Shown: one piece after another, positions 26,330 to 33,923 of the stretch | Layout of the letters: each line of letters starts with the position of its first letter | Numbering within the stretch: the stretch's first letter is position 1 | Assembly (NCBI GenBank): GCA_024628785.1 | Contig: CP102408.1 | Span: 1 to 64,000, forward strand | Direction: 5' to 3' | From: Fusobacteria bacterium ZRK30 | GTDB lineage: Bacteria > Fusobacteriota > Fusobacteriia > Fusobacteriales > Fusobacteriaceae | Length of the DNA: 64,000 nt | Notes under the pieces: model-generated | The model's database searches: none | What the model saw: the letters and a program-made list of their open reading frames with translations, nothing else | Told to the model about the DNA's origin: nothing | Position numbers and translations under genes: made by a program

Positions 26330-26971
26330 ATGAATAAAGGATTAATTGTATCTTGTCAAGCCCTTAAAGAAGAACCATTACACAGTCCATTTATAATGGG
26401 GAAAATGGCATTAGCAGCTAAAATAGCCGGAGCTGTTGGAATAAGAGCAAACGGTGTAGAAGATATAAATGCTATAAAAAAAGAAGTAGACTTGCCTATA
26501 ATAGGGATAATAAAAAAAAATTATAATAATTTGAAAGCTTATATAACTCCAACTGAAAAAGAATTAAAGGAGTTGATAGAGGCAAATATCGAAATTATTG
26601 CATTAGACGCAACATTTGATGCAGATTTAGAAATGCTTAAATCATTAAAAAAAAGATATCCAAAACAGCAATTTATGGCGGATATATCAACAGTAGAGGA
26701 AGGAATCAGAGCTGAAGAATTAGGTTTTGATTATATTGGAACTACATTAGTGGGATATACTGATCAGTCAAAAAAATTAAATAATTTTGATGTCTTAAAA
26801 AAATTAATAAAAATTTGTAAGACTCCAATTGTAGCAGAAGGAAATTTTGATACTCCTGAAAAAGCAAAAAAAGCTTTGGAATTAGGGGCAGATACTGTAG
26901 TAGTAGGTGGTGCAATTACAAGACCTCAATTAATAGCACAAAAGTTTGTAGATAAAATTAATACAATTTAA
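26330..26971 (+). CDS. nanE: N-acetylmannosamine-6-phosphate 2-epimerase
   Basis: Converts ManNAc 6-phosphate to GlcNAc 6-phosphate, feeding amino-sugar catabolism. The N-terminus ([17 protein letters not shown]), [18 protein letters not shown], the catalytic-type Lys in [34 protein letters not shown], and the C-terminal [21 protein letters not shown] with [10 protein letters not shown] are characteristic of NanE. At 213 residues it is slightly shorter than the usual 220-230. It is co-transcribed with the PTS gene upstream and followed by a terminator. No nanA, nagA or nagB is present, so this module links external ManNAc, not sialic acid, to central metabolism, presumably using chromosomal nag genes. 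Confidence 0.92.
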   Translation: MNKGLIVSCQALKEEPLHSPFIMGKMALAAKIAGAVGIRANGVEDINAIKKEVDLPIIGIIKKNYNNLKAYITPTEKELKELIEANIEIIALDATFDADLEMLKSLKKRYPKQQFMADISTVEEGIRAEELGFDYIGTTLVGYTDQSKKLNNFDVLKKLIKICKTPIVAEGNFDTPEKAKKALELGADTVVVGGAITRPQLIAQKFVDKINTI

Positions 26972-26979
26972 TGATAATG

Positions 26980-27014
26980 AAAAAGTCTAAAATTTTATTT
27001 TAGACTTTTTTTTA
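26980..27014 (+). terminator. Terminator after nanE
   Basis: AAAAAGTCTAAAA pairs with TTTTAGACTTTTTTTT, a long stem ending in a T run. Confidence 0.85.
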
Positions 27015-27080
27015 TTTCATAGACACTAATTTATAAATAAAATTAATGTGAGTTTTTAGATTTTAAAGTTTTCATGTTGT

Positions 27081-27164
27081 GATGAAGACATGGTAGAGAA
27101 TCTGTTGGTAAAAGCGGATAAGAAAATGTATATTATGAAGAAAAAAATGGAGATTTTGTCCTAA
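27081..27164 (+). pseudogene. Fossil C-terminus of a GGDEF protein
   Basis: The frame reads DEDMVENLLVKADKKMYIMKKK and ends at TAA 27162-27164. This is the usual last helix of a diguanylate cyclase (L-x-x-A-D-x-x-M-Y-x-x-K). Nothing recognisable of the catalytic domain precedes it, so it is an orphan tail. Confidence 0.6.
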
Positions 27165-27248
27165 ATAGTATAATGAAATGCTAAAAAAATTAGTTTGTAT
27201 ATAAATTCATTTTAACAAATCATTATTGGATTGTAAGAGAAGAAAAAA

Positions 27249-27530
27249 TTATTGAAAAAGTTTTTTTAGTGGTAGCCAAGTTCTTATGAATTTTTTTGTA
27301 CCGATAACTAAAGTTATCATAGAGGCTAGTAAAAACAACCATCCAAGGCTCTGGATAAAGAGACCATCATCGACGTACTTAATAAGTCCAATCCCTGCTG
27401 CCAAAAAACTTACAACAGTTCTAAGATAAGCAAGATATGTCCTTTCGTTGGCAAGGATAGTTCTATCAGTTGCTAAGCAATCCCTTAATATCATATTTTC
27501 TTTTTCATATATTGCATATCTTTTTTCCAT
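27249..27530 (-). CDS. DUF202 membrane protein
   Basis: A 93-residue inner-membrane protein of the DUF202 (YidH) family. The hallmark LANERTYLAYLRT is at about residues 26-38, followed by two membrane segments (about 39-58 and 63-85). Function of the family is unknown. It starts directly after the stop of the sulfatase-maturating enzyme gene on the minus strand, so the two are translationally close and likely co-transcribed. The pairing with a maturase may be incidental. Confidence 0.88.
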   Translation of the reverse strand: MEKRYAIYEKENMILRDCLATDRTILANERTYLAYLRTVVSFLAAGIGLIKYVDDGLFIQSLGWLFLLASMITLVIGTKKFIRTWLPLKKLFQ

Positions 27531-28655
27531 TTACATTACTCCTCTATCGTTTTGATTTTTAATTTTTGCTGCTACTTCTATAAGTCGGGAAGCTGTATAT
27601 TCAAAAAATTCATAGTATGCTTCACAAAGGCCATTTAGATTTTCAGGGTTTTCTCTATTTCTTCTGCATCCCCCTCTGCATATGTTTTGCCACTTACATA
27701 ACTTACATTTATTAGATATCTTTAGAGAACCACTTAAGAAGTCTCTTGCTTTATTTGAAACTATTATATCTTCCAAATCTTCAGTATTTATATTTCCCAG
27801 ATTCCACTGATCATAGACATAGAAATCACAAGGATAGATACTACCGTCAGCTTCTATAACATTTTGTATAGAACAGTGACCTTTCATATCACAGGCTTCT
27901 CCCCCTCTTCCCAGAATAATATTGATAAGGTTATCAAAATATCTGATACTTATATACTTCCCTTTAATGAGGTCTTTATACCAAAGATCAAAAAGTTTTT
28001 TTAGGAAAGTACCGTAAGTTTTAGCAGAAAGATGAGTCTTTTCCACTAAATTTCCTGACATAAGGGGATCTAAGCAAGGAATATACTGGGTATAATTTAT
28101 ATTTTCCTTTTTAAAAAAAGTATATACTTCCTTAACATTTATAGCAAGAAGTGTATCAACAACAGAGAGAACATTGTATTCAATATTGTGTTTATCCATT
28201 ATTTTTTTTGCTTTCATGACGGAATTAAAGCTGCCCTTGTTATTTTTTTTTCTTCTTCTCGCATCATGGATTTTTTTTGGCCCGTCTAGGGAGAGACCTA
28301 CCAAAAAATTATTTTCTTTAAAAAAAATTGCCCACTTTTCATCAATAACAATACCATTTGTCTGGATGACATTATTTATCTGTGAGCCGTTATTGTATAT
28401 TTTTTGGAACTCTATGAATTTCTCAAAAAAATCAAGACCTGAAAGGGTAGGTTCCCCTCCCTGAAAAGCAAAGGTACATGATCCGCCTTCTGAAAATTCA
28501 AAAGTTTTTTTTACAATATTTTCTAAAGTAGAGAGTTCCATAAATCCATATGAAGCAACTTCTCTTTCTTCCGCTATTGTATTGTAGAAACAATAGCTAC
28601 AAGTCATATTACAAAGGCTAGAAGAAGGCTTTATAAGGACACTTACATTTCTCAT
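27531..28655 (-). CDS. Anaerobic sulfatase-maturating enzyme (radical SAM, SPASM)
   Basis: Converts the active-site Cys (or Ser) of sulfatases to formylglycine without oxygen. The radical-SAM cluster ligands are Cys15, Cys19 and Cys22 (CNMTCSYC). The GGEP motif is in FAFQGGEPTLSG, and the SPASM domain holds the remaining Cys ligands, including CDMKGHC, YPCDFYV and CKLCKWQNICRGGC. At 374 residues it matches anSME. The two sulfatases at 42.4-45.3 kb both have Cys-type sites (CTPAR and CMPSR), so they are its natural clients. It lies between a DUF202 gene and the LacI regulator of the divergent glycan locus, which places it in that locus functionally. Confidence 0.93.
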   Translation of the reverse strand: MRNVSVLIKPSSSLCNMTCSYCFYNTIAEEREVASYGFMELSTLENIVKKTFEFSEGGSCTFAFQGGEPTLSGLDFFEKFIEFQKIYNNGSQINNVIQTNGIVIDEKWAIFFKENNFLVGLSLDGPKKIHDARRRKKNNKGSFNSVMKAKKIMDKHNIEYNVLSVVDTLLAINVKEVYTFFKKENINYTQYIPCLDPLMSGNLVEKTHLSAKTYGTFLKKLFDLWYKDLIKGKYISIRYFDNLINIILGRGGEACDMKGHCSIQNVIEADGSIYPCDFYVYDQWNLGNINTEDLEDIIVSNKARDFLSGSLKISNKCKLCKWQNICRGGCRRNRENPENLNGLCEAYYEFFEYTASRLIEVAAKIKNQNDRGVM

Positions 28656-28745
28656 TTGTTTCCTCCCAGGAATCTATATTGTGAAACTTTAGCAATTCAA
28701 AAAAGTTATGACTGCTTAAATTATTCATAAATATATATTTATGAT

Positions 28746-29747
28746 TTAATATTTTTTTTCAGAGCCTTTTAGTTCTAATTGAGGTTGTAAAATAATTTTT
28801 TGAGTATAGTCAGCTCCATTAGTTAACTTATCGATTAATAATTTTCCAGCAAGTTTTCCCATTTCGCTTGTAGAGGTTACTATACTGCTGGTATTTAAAT
28901 TTAAGATTTCAAAATATGTAGGAATTTCAAAACCTATAAGAGATAACTTGGAATGTTTTTCGTTTTTTTCTTCATTTAAAAATCTCAACAGATTTAATGT
29001 CATAAAATTATTAAAAGAAACAATTCCTGTGATTTCAATCTTATTACAAATTACTTTTCTGATTTGTTCGTAGTTAGATTTATCAAAGTACCTCATATCT
29101 CCTTCAATAACTAAAGAATTTTCTTCTGAGATATTATAATCTTTTAATGCATGGACATATCCAAGATAGCGATTTTTTAAATTTTGGAGATTAAGAGGTC
29201 CTGTCAAAACTCCAATTTTTGTATGCCCCTCTTTAATAAGAGCCTCTGTAGCTATATATCCAGCCTTGAAATCATCTAAAAAAACTCCATCTTGATGGAA
29301 CTCTAATTCTCTATCTATTAAAACTAGAGGGATATTTGCATTTTTAAGGTTTTCAATATTGGATTTTGACTTTATCCCATCACAGATACACATTATTACT
29401 CCGCAAATATTATTTTTTAGAATAGAAGTGATGGCCTCCTCTTCTAGCTCAAATTTTTCGTCTGTATCAAAAATTAAAACTTGGTATTCATTTGTTCTAA
29501 GTATTTTTGAAATATTTTTAATGATTTCTCCGAAATAAGGGTTTTGAAGATCAGGAACAACTACAGCGACGTTTTTCATTTCATTTTCTTCTTGATTCTG
29601 TTTATGCCTTTTATAAAAACCGCTTTTTACAAGAATTTCGTCTATTTCTTTCCTTTTTTCTTTACCAACACCCTCTCTTTTATTAATAACTTTTGAAACA
29701 GTTCCCACAGAAACGTTTGCCAGTTTAGCTATTTCTTTTAATTTCAT
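28746..29747 (-). CDS. LacI-family transcriptional regulator
   Basis: A predicted sugar-responsive repressor. The N-terminal HTH (MKLKEIAKLANVSVGTVSKVINKREGVGKEKR) is typical of LacI, with recognition helix VSVGTVSKVIN. Residues about 60-330 form the periplasmic-binding-like effector domain (VAVVVPDLQNPYFGEIIKNI, then IGVLTGPLNLQNLKNRYLGY and SLIGFEIPTYF). At 333 residues it is full length. It is transcribed divergently from the ABC-transporter locus, with about 250 bases between, and is the likely regulator of that locus. It may also control the sugar and sulfatase promoters that share a palindrome. Confidence 0.93.
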   Translation of the reverse strand: MKLKEIAKLANVSVGTVSKVINKREGVGKEKRKEIDEILVKSGFYKRHKQNQEENEMKNVAVVVPDLQNPYFGEIIKNISKILRTNEYQVLIFDTDEKFELEEEAITSILKNNICGVIMCICDGIKSKSNIENLKNANIPLVLIDRELEFHQDGVFLDDFKAGYIATEALIKEGHTKIGVLTGPLNLQNLKNRYLGYVHALKDYNISEENSLVIEGDMRYFDKSNYEQIRKVICNKIEITGIVSFNNFMTLNLLRFLNEEKNEKHSKLSLIGFEIPTYFEILNLNTSSIVTSTSEMGKLAGKLLIDKLTNGADYTQKIILQPQLELKGSEKKY

Positions 29748-29854
29748 ATTTATCTCCTGAGTATCTATTATAGTAAATTTTTTTATTCTTTTAGAAGATT
29801 ATACCATTATTTTATCAAATCCTCAACAAAATTACGAAACTTTTTCTTTAATTC

Positions 29855-29918
29855 AAGAAAAATTATTTGACAACTTGGAATAATAAGACTATTATATTAG
29901 TAAGTTAAAATTGTACAA
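29855..29918 (+). promoter_or_regulatory. Promoter of the glycan ABC-transporter locus
   Basis: TTGACA (29867-29872), 17 bases, TATTAT (29890-29895). Upstream, AGAAAAATTATTTGACA matches 13 of 17 bases of the element at 17361 and 42166 in the same register. A perfect 8-bp palindrome TTGTACAA lies at 29911-29918, near the predicted start, as a second candidate operator for the divergent LacI protein. Confidence 0.65.
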
Positions 29919-30000
29919 GTATTATGTGTTCTTTTTAAGCACTTATAGAATGTTTTGTAGATATAATGTCTGTTAAACAAATAAAGTTTGAGGGGGAGTT

Positions 30001-30156
30001 ATGAAAGTTAATGCAATGTTTTTAAAAAATAAATATGGATAAATTTATTACAATGGTATTTTAGAGAGATTTACAAAAAATACAGGAAAACTTTACATAG
30101 AGAAAGATTCATCTGTAAAATTAGCGGTTATATGGAACCCGCAGGATATTAAATAA
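30001..30156 (+). pseudogene. Broken short ORF before the ABC operon
   Basis: GAGGGGGAG precedes an ATG at 30001. The frame reads MKVNAMFLKNKYG, hits TAA at 30040-30042, then continues in the same frame with IYYNGILERFTKNTGKLYIE and KDSSVKLAVIWNPQDIK to a stop at 30156. This looks like the end of a gene with a nonsense change. The family is not recognised. Confidence 0.45.
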
Positions 30157-30171
30157 TAAAAAATCTTTGAA

Positions 30172-30255
30172 AATGCCAAGCTCTTCCGCCATCATAACAA
30201 AATGAAGTATGGTAAAGATGAAGATCGTATCAAATACAAGATGAAATGTATCTAA
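30172..30255 (+). pseudogene. Short coding fossil, possibly transposase-derived
   Basis: The frame NAKLFRHHNKMKYGKDEDRI and KYKMKCI ends at TAA 30253-30255. Composition and the His/Lys/Tyr-rich character suggest a transposase zinc-ribbon region, but the assignment is weak. Confidence 0.25.
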
Positions 30256-30296
30256 AAGGATTAAAAAATATATTAGATGAAAGCAAAGGAGGAAAA

Positions 30297-31283
30297 TTGG
30301 AAAATATAGCAAGTATAAAATTGAAAAAAAAGAGAAAAACGTTTGATTTTTTTAGTTCTATAAAAAGAAGGCTAATAAGTGTAAAACAAGGTTTAAAAGA
30401 AGGGTGGCAACTTTATCTGATGCTTATATTTCCTTTAGTTTATTTTATAGTATTTAAGTATATTCCAATGTATGGAGTTCAGATAGCCTTTAAAGATTAT
30501 TCGTCAGCCAAAGGTATATTAGGGAGCCCATGGGTGGGTCTAAAGTATTTTATAAAATTTATAAACTCTTACAACTTTATGCCTGTTTTTTTGAATACAT
30601 TGAAGATTAGTATGGGACAATTACTTTTTTCGTTCCCATTTCCGATAATATTAGCACTAGCTCTTAATAGCTGTAGAAATGCTAGATTTAAAAAGACAGT
30701 TCAGTTTGCAGTGTATGCACCATATTTTATATCTGTAGTAGTAATGTCAGGTATAATAATTCAGTTTTTAGATCCGAGATTGGGGATAATAAACCGTGTG
30801 TTCTCTATGATCACAGGGGAAACTATGAATTTTATGGGGTCACCAGATAAATTTGTAGGGATTTTTGTAGGTTCTAATATCTGGCAAAATACGGGGTGGG
30901 GAACTATTATCTACCTTGCAGCTCTTGCTGATGTAGATTCTAACCTCCATGAGGCGGCTCAGATCGACGGAGCAAATAGATTTCAGAGAATTTTAAATAT
31001 TGATCTTCCATGTATTTACCCTACTATAATCACATTGTTGATAGTGAATACAGGAAGAGTTTTAAATGTAGGGTTTCAAAAGGTTCTCCTTCTTCAAAAT
31101 CCTCTTAACTTAACAGCTTCAGAGATAATTCAGACCTATACGTATAAGGTAGGGCTAGCTTCACAGATGGCGAACTTTTCGTATTCGGCAGCTATAGGAT
31201 TGTTTACAGGAATAGTTAACTTGATTTTGTTGTTATCTGTAAATAAAATATCCAGACATTTTGGTCACAAGGGAATATTTTAA
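30297..31283 (+). CDS. ABC transporter permease, LplB/polysaccharide type
   Basis: An inner-membrane permease for oligosaccharide uptake. It has about six membrane segments starting at LYLMLIFPLVYFIVF and the EAA loop EAAQIDGANRFQRILNIDLP that contacts the ATPase. The N-terminal cytoplasmic region is basic. I chose TTG at 30297, with AAAGGAGG seven bases upstream, instead of the longer in-frame start. Gene order permease-permease-binding protein without an ATPase is typical of LplABC-like systems, which borrow a shared MsmX-type ATPase encoded elsewhere. It is the first intact gene after the promoter at 29867. Confidence 0.88.
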   Translation: MENIASIKLKKKRKTFDFFSSIKRRLISVKQGLKEGWQLYLMLIFPLVYFIVFKYIPMYGVQIAFKDYSSAKGILGSPWVGLKYFIKFINSYNFMPVFLNTLKISMGQLLFSFPFPIILALALNSCRNARFKKTVQFAVYAPYFISVVVMSGIIIQFLDPRLGIINRVFSMITGETMNFMGSPDKFVGIFVGSNIWQNTGWGTIIYLAALADVDSNLHEAAQIDGANRFQRILNIDLPCIYPTIITLLIVNTGRVLNVGFQKVLLLQNPLNLTASEIIQTYTYKVGLASQMANFSYSAAIGLFTGIVNLILLLSVNKISRHFGHKGIF

Positions 31284-31299
31284 ATTAATGGGAGGAAAA

Positions 31300-32208
31300 A
31301 TGTTTAAAAATTTATTTTTAATGAAGAGAAAGAATTTTAATAGCGATTCAATATTTTACTTGGTAAATGGAATCTACCTGACAATAGCTTTTTTACTGGT
31401 GGCTTATCCTATACTTTTCATAGTAAGTAGTTCTTTCAGTTCACCAGAAGCAGTTAGTAGTGGAAAGGTATGGTTATTTCCAGTAGACTTTAGTCTGGCG
31501 GGATATAGGGAGCTTTTAGGTTATAAGCCGGTATGGACTGGTTACTATAATTCATTCTTCTATGCAATAGTAGGAACTACAATCAGTGTAACCCTTACAG
31601 TACTGGCAGGATATGCTCTTTCAAGAAAACAGCTGTACGGTAGAAGGTTATTTACGTTTATAATACTGTTTACTATGATCTTTCAGGGAGGAATTATTCC
31701 GACATATATTTTGATGCAGGATTTAAATTTGATAGATACAAGGTGGGCAGTTATTCTACCGAGAGCCATAGTCGTGTTTAACTTTGTTATAACCAAAAAC
31801 TTTTTTGAAAATAATATTCCAGATGAGTTATATGAAGCTGCGAAGATAGACGGAGCATCGGAATTTCAATTCTTCATTAAAGTTGTTTTACCTCTTTCAA
31901 AGCCAATTATTGCGATACTAGTATTGTATTATTCTGTATTTATATGGAACTCTTTCTTTGATGCTATGATATATCTGAGAGATAAAAGTCTTTATCCTCT
32001 ACAACTGACATTAAGAGACGTTCTTATATTAAATGAAGTTAGTTCAGATATGATGGCTGATCCCGATCTTTTACAAGAGTTAGAAGGTATGCGTGATCTT
32101 CTTAAATATGCACTTATTATTGTGGCAAGTTTACCAGTATTAGTAGCTTATCCATTTATTCAAAAGTATTTTGTAAGTGGAAGATTATCAGGAGCATCAA
32201 AAGGTTAA
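31300..32208 (+). CDS. ABC transporter permease, LplC/YtcP type
   Basis: Second inner-membrane permease of the oligosaccharide transporter. About six membrane helices are visible, with the EAA loop ELYEAAKIDGASEFQFFIKV followed by VLPLSKPIIAI. The ATG at 31300 has GGAGG nine bases upstream; the longer in-frame start at 31261 overlaps the previous gene and has no site. At 302 residues it is full length. The C-terminus VSGRLSGASKG is the usual ending of this subfamily (G-x-x-x-G-A-x-K-G). It acts as a heterodimer with the preceding permease. Confidence 0.9.
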   Translation: MFKNLFLMKRKNFNSDSIFYLVNGIYLTIAFLLVAYPILFIVSSSFSSPEAVSSGKVWLFPVDFSLAGYRELLGYKPVWTGYYNSFFYAIVGTTISVTLTVLAGYALSRKQLYGRRLFTFIILFTMIFQGGIIPTYILMQDLNLIDTRWAVILPRAIVVFNFVITKNFFENNIPDELYEAAKIDGASEFQFFIKVVLPLSKPIIAILVLYYSVFIWNSFFDAMIYLRDKSLYPLQLTLRDVLILNEVSSDMMADPDLLQELEGMRDLLKYALIIVASLPVLVAYPFIQKYFVSGRLSGASKG

Positions 32209-32248
32209 TAAAGAAGATCATAAAAAAAATTATAAGGAGTGTTTATTT

Positions 32249-33871
32249 ATGAATAAAAAAGTACTGCAGATTACGTTATTAGCTCTTTCACTGGTATTTA
32301 CAGCTTGTGGCGGTTCAAAGGAAGATACTGTTTCACAATCAAATGGAGTAAAAGAGGTAGCGAGCTTACCAGGAGAATATCCAATCGTGGATGAAAAAAT
32401 AACATTAAAAGTATTCCTTCCTTCAGATCCTTTTATCAATGACTTAACAACAAATGAGTTAACAAAGGAATATGAAGAAAAGACCAATGTAAAGATAGAG
32501 TGGGAAGAGGTGCCTAAGATGAGTCTTAAGGAGAAATTAAACCTTATACTGTCAACGAATCAGAGTATGCCGGATATATTTTTAAATACATCACTGAGTA
32601 ATGCTCAGATCACGAACTATGGTAGTAATCTTGGAATGTTTAGAGACCTTACACCTTACATAGAGAAATATGGTCCAAATATTCAAAAGATGCTTGATTA
32701 TGATCCAAGTATAAGACAAGCTGTAACAGCTCAAGATGGTAAGATCTATGCCCTCCCTTCAGTTGAAGAGGCGTACCATGTAAGAGCTCCTCAAAAATTG
32801 TGGGTTTATAAGCCATGGCTGGAAGAGCTAGGGCTGGAAGTGCCACAGACAACAGATGAGTTTTACGAAATGTTAAAAATATTTAAAGAAAAGAAGGGAG
32901 ATATAATACCTCTGACTGGAGCAATTACAGGTTGGTACACAGGTGTTCTAGACTTCTTTATGTGTTCATTTATCTATAGTGATCAGGATAACCGTTGGAT
33001 TGTTGAAAACGGTGAAGTAAGTGTTCCATTTGATAAAGATCAATGGAGAGAGGGATTAAAATATCTCAATAAACTTTATGTAGAGGGGCTTTTAGATGAG
33101 GGAGCCTTTACCCAAGATCAAGCTCAGCTAAGACAGCTGACTATGTCTGGTAAGGTAGGAGTTGCTACAGCTGGAGCTTCGGCAGCCTTTGCTCAGGGAA
33201 GCAAAAGAACAGAGTATATAACTATACCGCCTCTTGAGGGTCCAAATGGAAATAGAGTTACTGCTTATGAACCTATGGTTATAACTCTAGGAAAGTTTGC
33301 TGTTCCTACAGCATCGGAGCACCCAGATGTGGCAGTAAGATGGCTTGATTACTTCTTGAGTGAAGAGGGGAGTTTAAGATCTAGAAATGGTGTTGAAGGA
33401 AAGGACTGGAGACGTGCAGAAGACGGGGAGATCTCAATTAGCGGAAATCAGGCTAAATATTTGAAAATATTGAAGTTTAATAAAAATCAAAATTCTCACT
33501 GGATGAAAATAGTTCCGCAATTTTTTCCTGGAGATCTTAGAAATGCAGAAGTGGATGAATCTGTAAAAAATGGTAAAGTTTCAATAGAAAAGATGCTATA
33601 CGATGAAACTGCTAAGAATTATGATCCATACCTAAAAAAAGAGGTTATGAAAGAGGTATATATGGACCTTGACAGTTCTATGGAATATTCTGAATTAGAT
33701 TACATTATAAACAGTTATGTTGAAGAGATGGCTGCTAAATTTGTACTAGGTCAGATAGATATAAACAGTGACAAGGAATGGAAGAATTATTTAAAGGTTT
33801 TAAAGGGAATGAATCTTGATAGATATGTTGATTTAAAGGCAAAAGCATATAAGAAACAATATGTAAATTAA
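32249..33871 (+). CDS. Extracellular solute-binding lipoprotein of the oligosaccharide ABC transporter
   Basis: Captures oligosaccharides for the two permeases upstream. The signal peptide ends in a lipobox LVFTACGG with Cys20, so it is a lipoprotein. The body is an SBP_bac_1/LplA-type fold (YEEKTNVKIEWEEVP, LPDIFLN-like MPDIFLNTS, then YGPNIQKMLDYDP). At 540 residues it is longer than maltose-binding proteins, as usual for LplA-like binding proteins of larger or acidic oligosaccharides. I use ATG 32249 with AAGGAG upstream. The longer in-frame start lacks a signal peptide. The gene starts 40 bases after the second permease. Confidence 0.92.
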   Translation: MNKKVLQITLLALSLVFTACGGSKEDTVSQSNGVKEVASLPGEYPIVDEKITLKVFLPSDPFINDLTTNELTKEYEEKTNVKIEWEEVPKMSLKEKLNLILSTNQSMPDIFLNTSLSNAQITNYGSNLGMFRDLTPYIEKYGPNIQKMLDYDPSIRQAVTAQDGKIYALPSVEEAYHVRAPQKLWVYKPWLEELGLEVPQTTDEFYEMLKIFKEKKGDIIPLTGAITGWYTGVLDFFMCSFIYSDQDNRWIVENGEVSVPFDKDQWREGLKYLNKLYVEGLLDEGAFTQDQAQLRQLTMSGKVGVATAGASAAFAQGSKRTEYITIPPLEGPNGNRVTAYEPMVITLGKFAVPTASEHPDVAVRWLDYFLSEEGSLRSRNGVEGKDWRRAEDGEISISGNQAKYLKILKFNKNQNSHWMKIVPQFFPGDLRNAEVDESVKNGKVSIEKMLYDETAKNYDPYLKKEVMKEVYMDLDSSMEYSELDYIINSYVEEMAAKFVLGQIDINSDKEWKNYLKVLKGMNLDRYVDLKAKAYKKQYVN

Positions 33872-33923
33872 TAATTTCTGTTATCTATTTATTTGCTAGA
33901 TCTTAAAATTTAGGAGTGATATT

